Shown: piece after piece, positions 63,663 through 64,000 of the stretch
How the letters are laid out: the number at the start of each line of letters is the position of its first letter
Position numbering within the stretch: position 1 is the first letter of the stretch
DNA from: Lachnospiraceae bacterium
Lineage (GTDB): Bacteria > Bacillota > Clostridia > Lachnospirales > Lachnospiraceae
DNA: 64,000 nt
Assembly (NCBI GenBank): GCA_900766925.1
Contig: CAAFXG010000316.1
Coordinates: 4,974-68,973 of the forward strand
Direction of reading: 5' to 3'
Notes under the pieces: model-generated
What the model was told of the DNA's origin: nothing
Databases searched by the model: none
The model's input: the letters and a program-made list of their open reading frames with translations, nothing else
Made by a program: the position numbers and the translations under genes

Positions 63663-64000
63663 ATGAAAGAACAATTCAAAATAAAAATATTTATTTTACC
63701 AATTATTTTTATCAGCTTACTCACAGCCATTGATCAGCTTACTAAGCATATCATTACTGGAACATTCGAATTATATTCCTCAAAACAGGTAATTGACAAT
63801 GTATTTTCAATTACCTATATCCGCAACACGGGTACAGCCTTTGGGATGTTCAAGGGTAAACGTGTTATTTTTCTTATACTAACAGTATTGGTTCTAATGA
63901 TGTGTTTCTATATATATGCCAATATCTATAATATAAGGAAATTTACGCCGCTTAAGATTGCAATGATTTTTCTTATTTCCGAGATCGGAAGAGCGTCGTG
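63663..64000 (+). CDS. lspA: Signal peptidase II (lipoprotein), 3' cut off
   Basis: About 106 true codons visible. Membrane helices at about 8-24 (with DQLTK) and 67-88, and the N-x-G-x-AFG motif as RNTGTAFG. Cleaves lipoprotein signal peptides. The gene is intact up to about 63981; the rest reads into adapter sequence, so the catalytic Asp pair and the C-terminus are missing. Confidence 0.9.
   Translation, partial: MKEQFKIKIFILPIIFISLLTAIDQLTKHIITGTFELYSSKQVIDNVFSITYIRNTGTAFGMFKGKRVIFLILTVLVLMMCFYIYANIYNIRKFTPLKIAMIFLISEIGRAS
63982..64000 (+). other. Illumina TruSeq adapter remnant
   Basis: AGATCGGAAGAGCGTCGTG is exactly the start of the TruSeq universal adapter (reverse complement form). 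It interrupts lspA just where the conserved third helix should begin. A sequencing artefact, not biology. Confidence 0.93.

Overview
The window looks like chromosome of a low-GC, spore-forming, probably motile Clostridia member, most likely Lachnospiraceae. The reasons are spoIIGA-sigE, a CspB-like S8 protease, a DUF4321 protein, the very long PBP2, and the sepF/divIVA cluster with a HlyD-like neighbour. The genus cannot be fixed by eye. Nearly all genes lie on the + strand. No rRNA, CRISPR array, insertion sequence or prophage is visible. The last 19 bases match the Illumina TruSeq adapter, so this is probably the end of a contig.

Layout. 1-5134: a U32 peptidase (5' end missing), a SEDS glycosyltransferase and its partner PBP. 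5216-6778: Nudix hydrolase, class B sortase, tRNA-Leu(CAA). 6867-14792: a BceRS-like two-component system, a large secreted Cys-repeat/LRR protein, and an ABC transporter whose promoter carries a BceR-type operator. 14795-17443 (minus strand): sigE, spoIIGA with Spo0A-like boxes upstream, and an SDR oxidoreductase. 17593-25194: S8 protease, a TetM/EF-G-like GTPase fused to a YacP/Rae1-type ribonuclease, thioredoxin and its reductase, and a chemoreceptor. 25477-39463: a long run led by thiC: VanY-like peptidase, TPR protein, hflX, rRNA methyltransferase, RluA-type synthase, recU, nadE, DHH phosphoesterase, TIR-propeller protein. 39897-40223: an SOS-type YneA-like division inhibitor. 40414-49187: miaB, mutS, mutL, miaA, a PLP enzyme, DUF4321. 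49231-64000: a cell-shape and division block (radC, mreC, mreD, PBP2, minC, minD, rodA, mgsA, dacA, HlyD-like, ylmE, sepF, divIVA), then aroB and a cut-off lspA.

Most notable. (1) Two long hairpins (25223-25405 and 39497-39700) have unrelated but almost perfectly paired 52-62 bp stems enclosing the same conserved loop of about 80 nt in opposite orientation, which suggests a structured RNA class. (2) The GTPase-Rae1 fusion joins a ribosome-binding factor to an A-site mRNA nuclease. (3) NAD synthetase, a DHH phosphoesterase and a TIR protein that keeps the catalytic Glu are packed almost without gaps in one operon.
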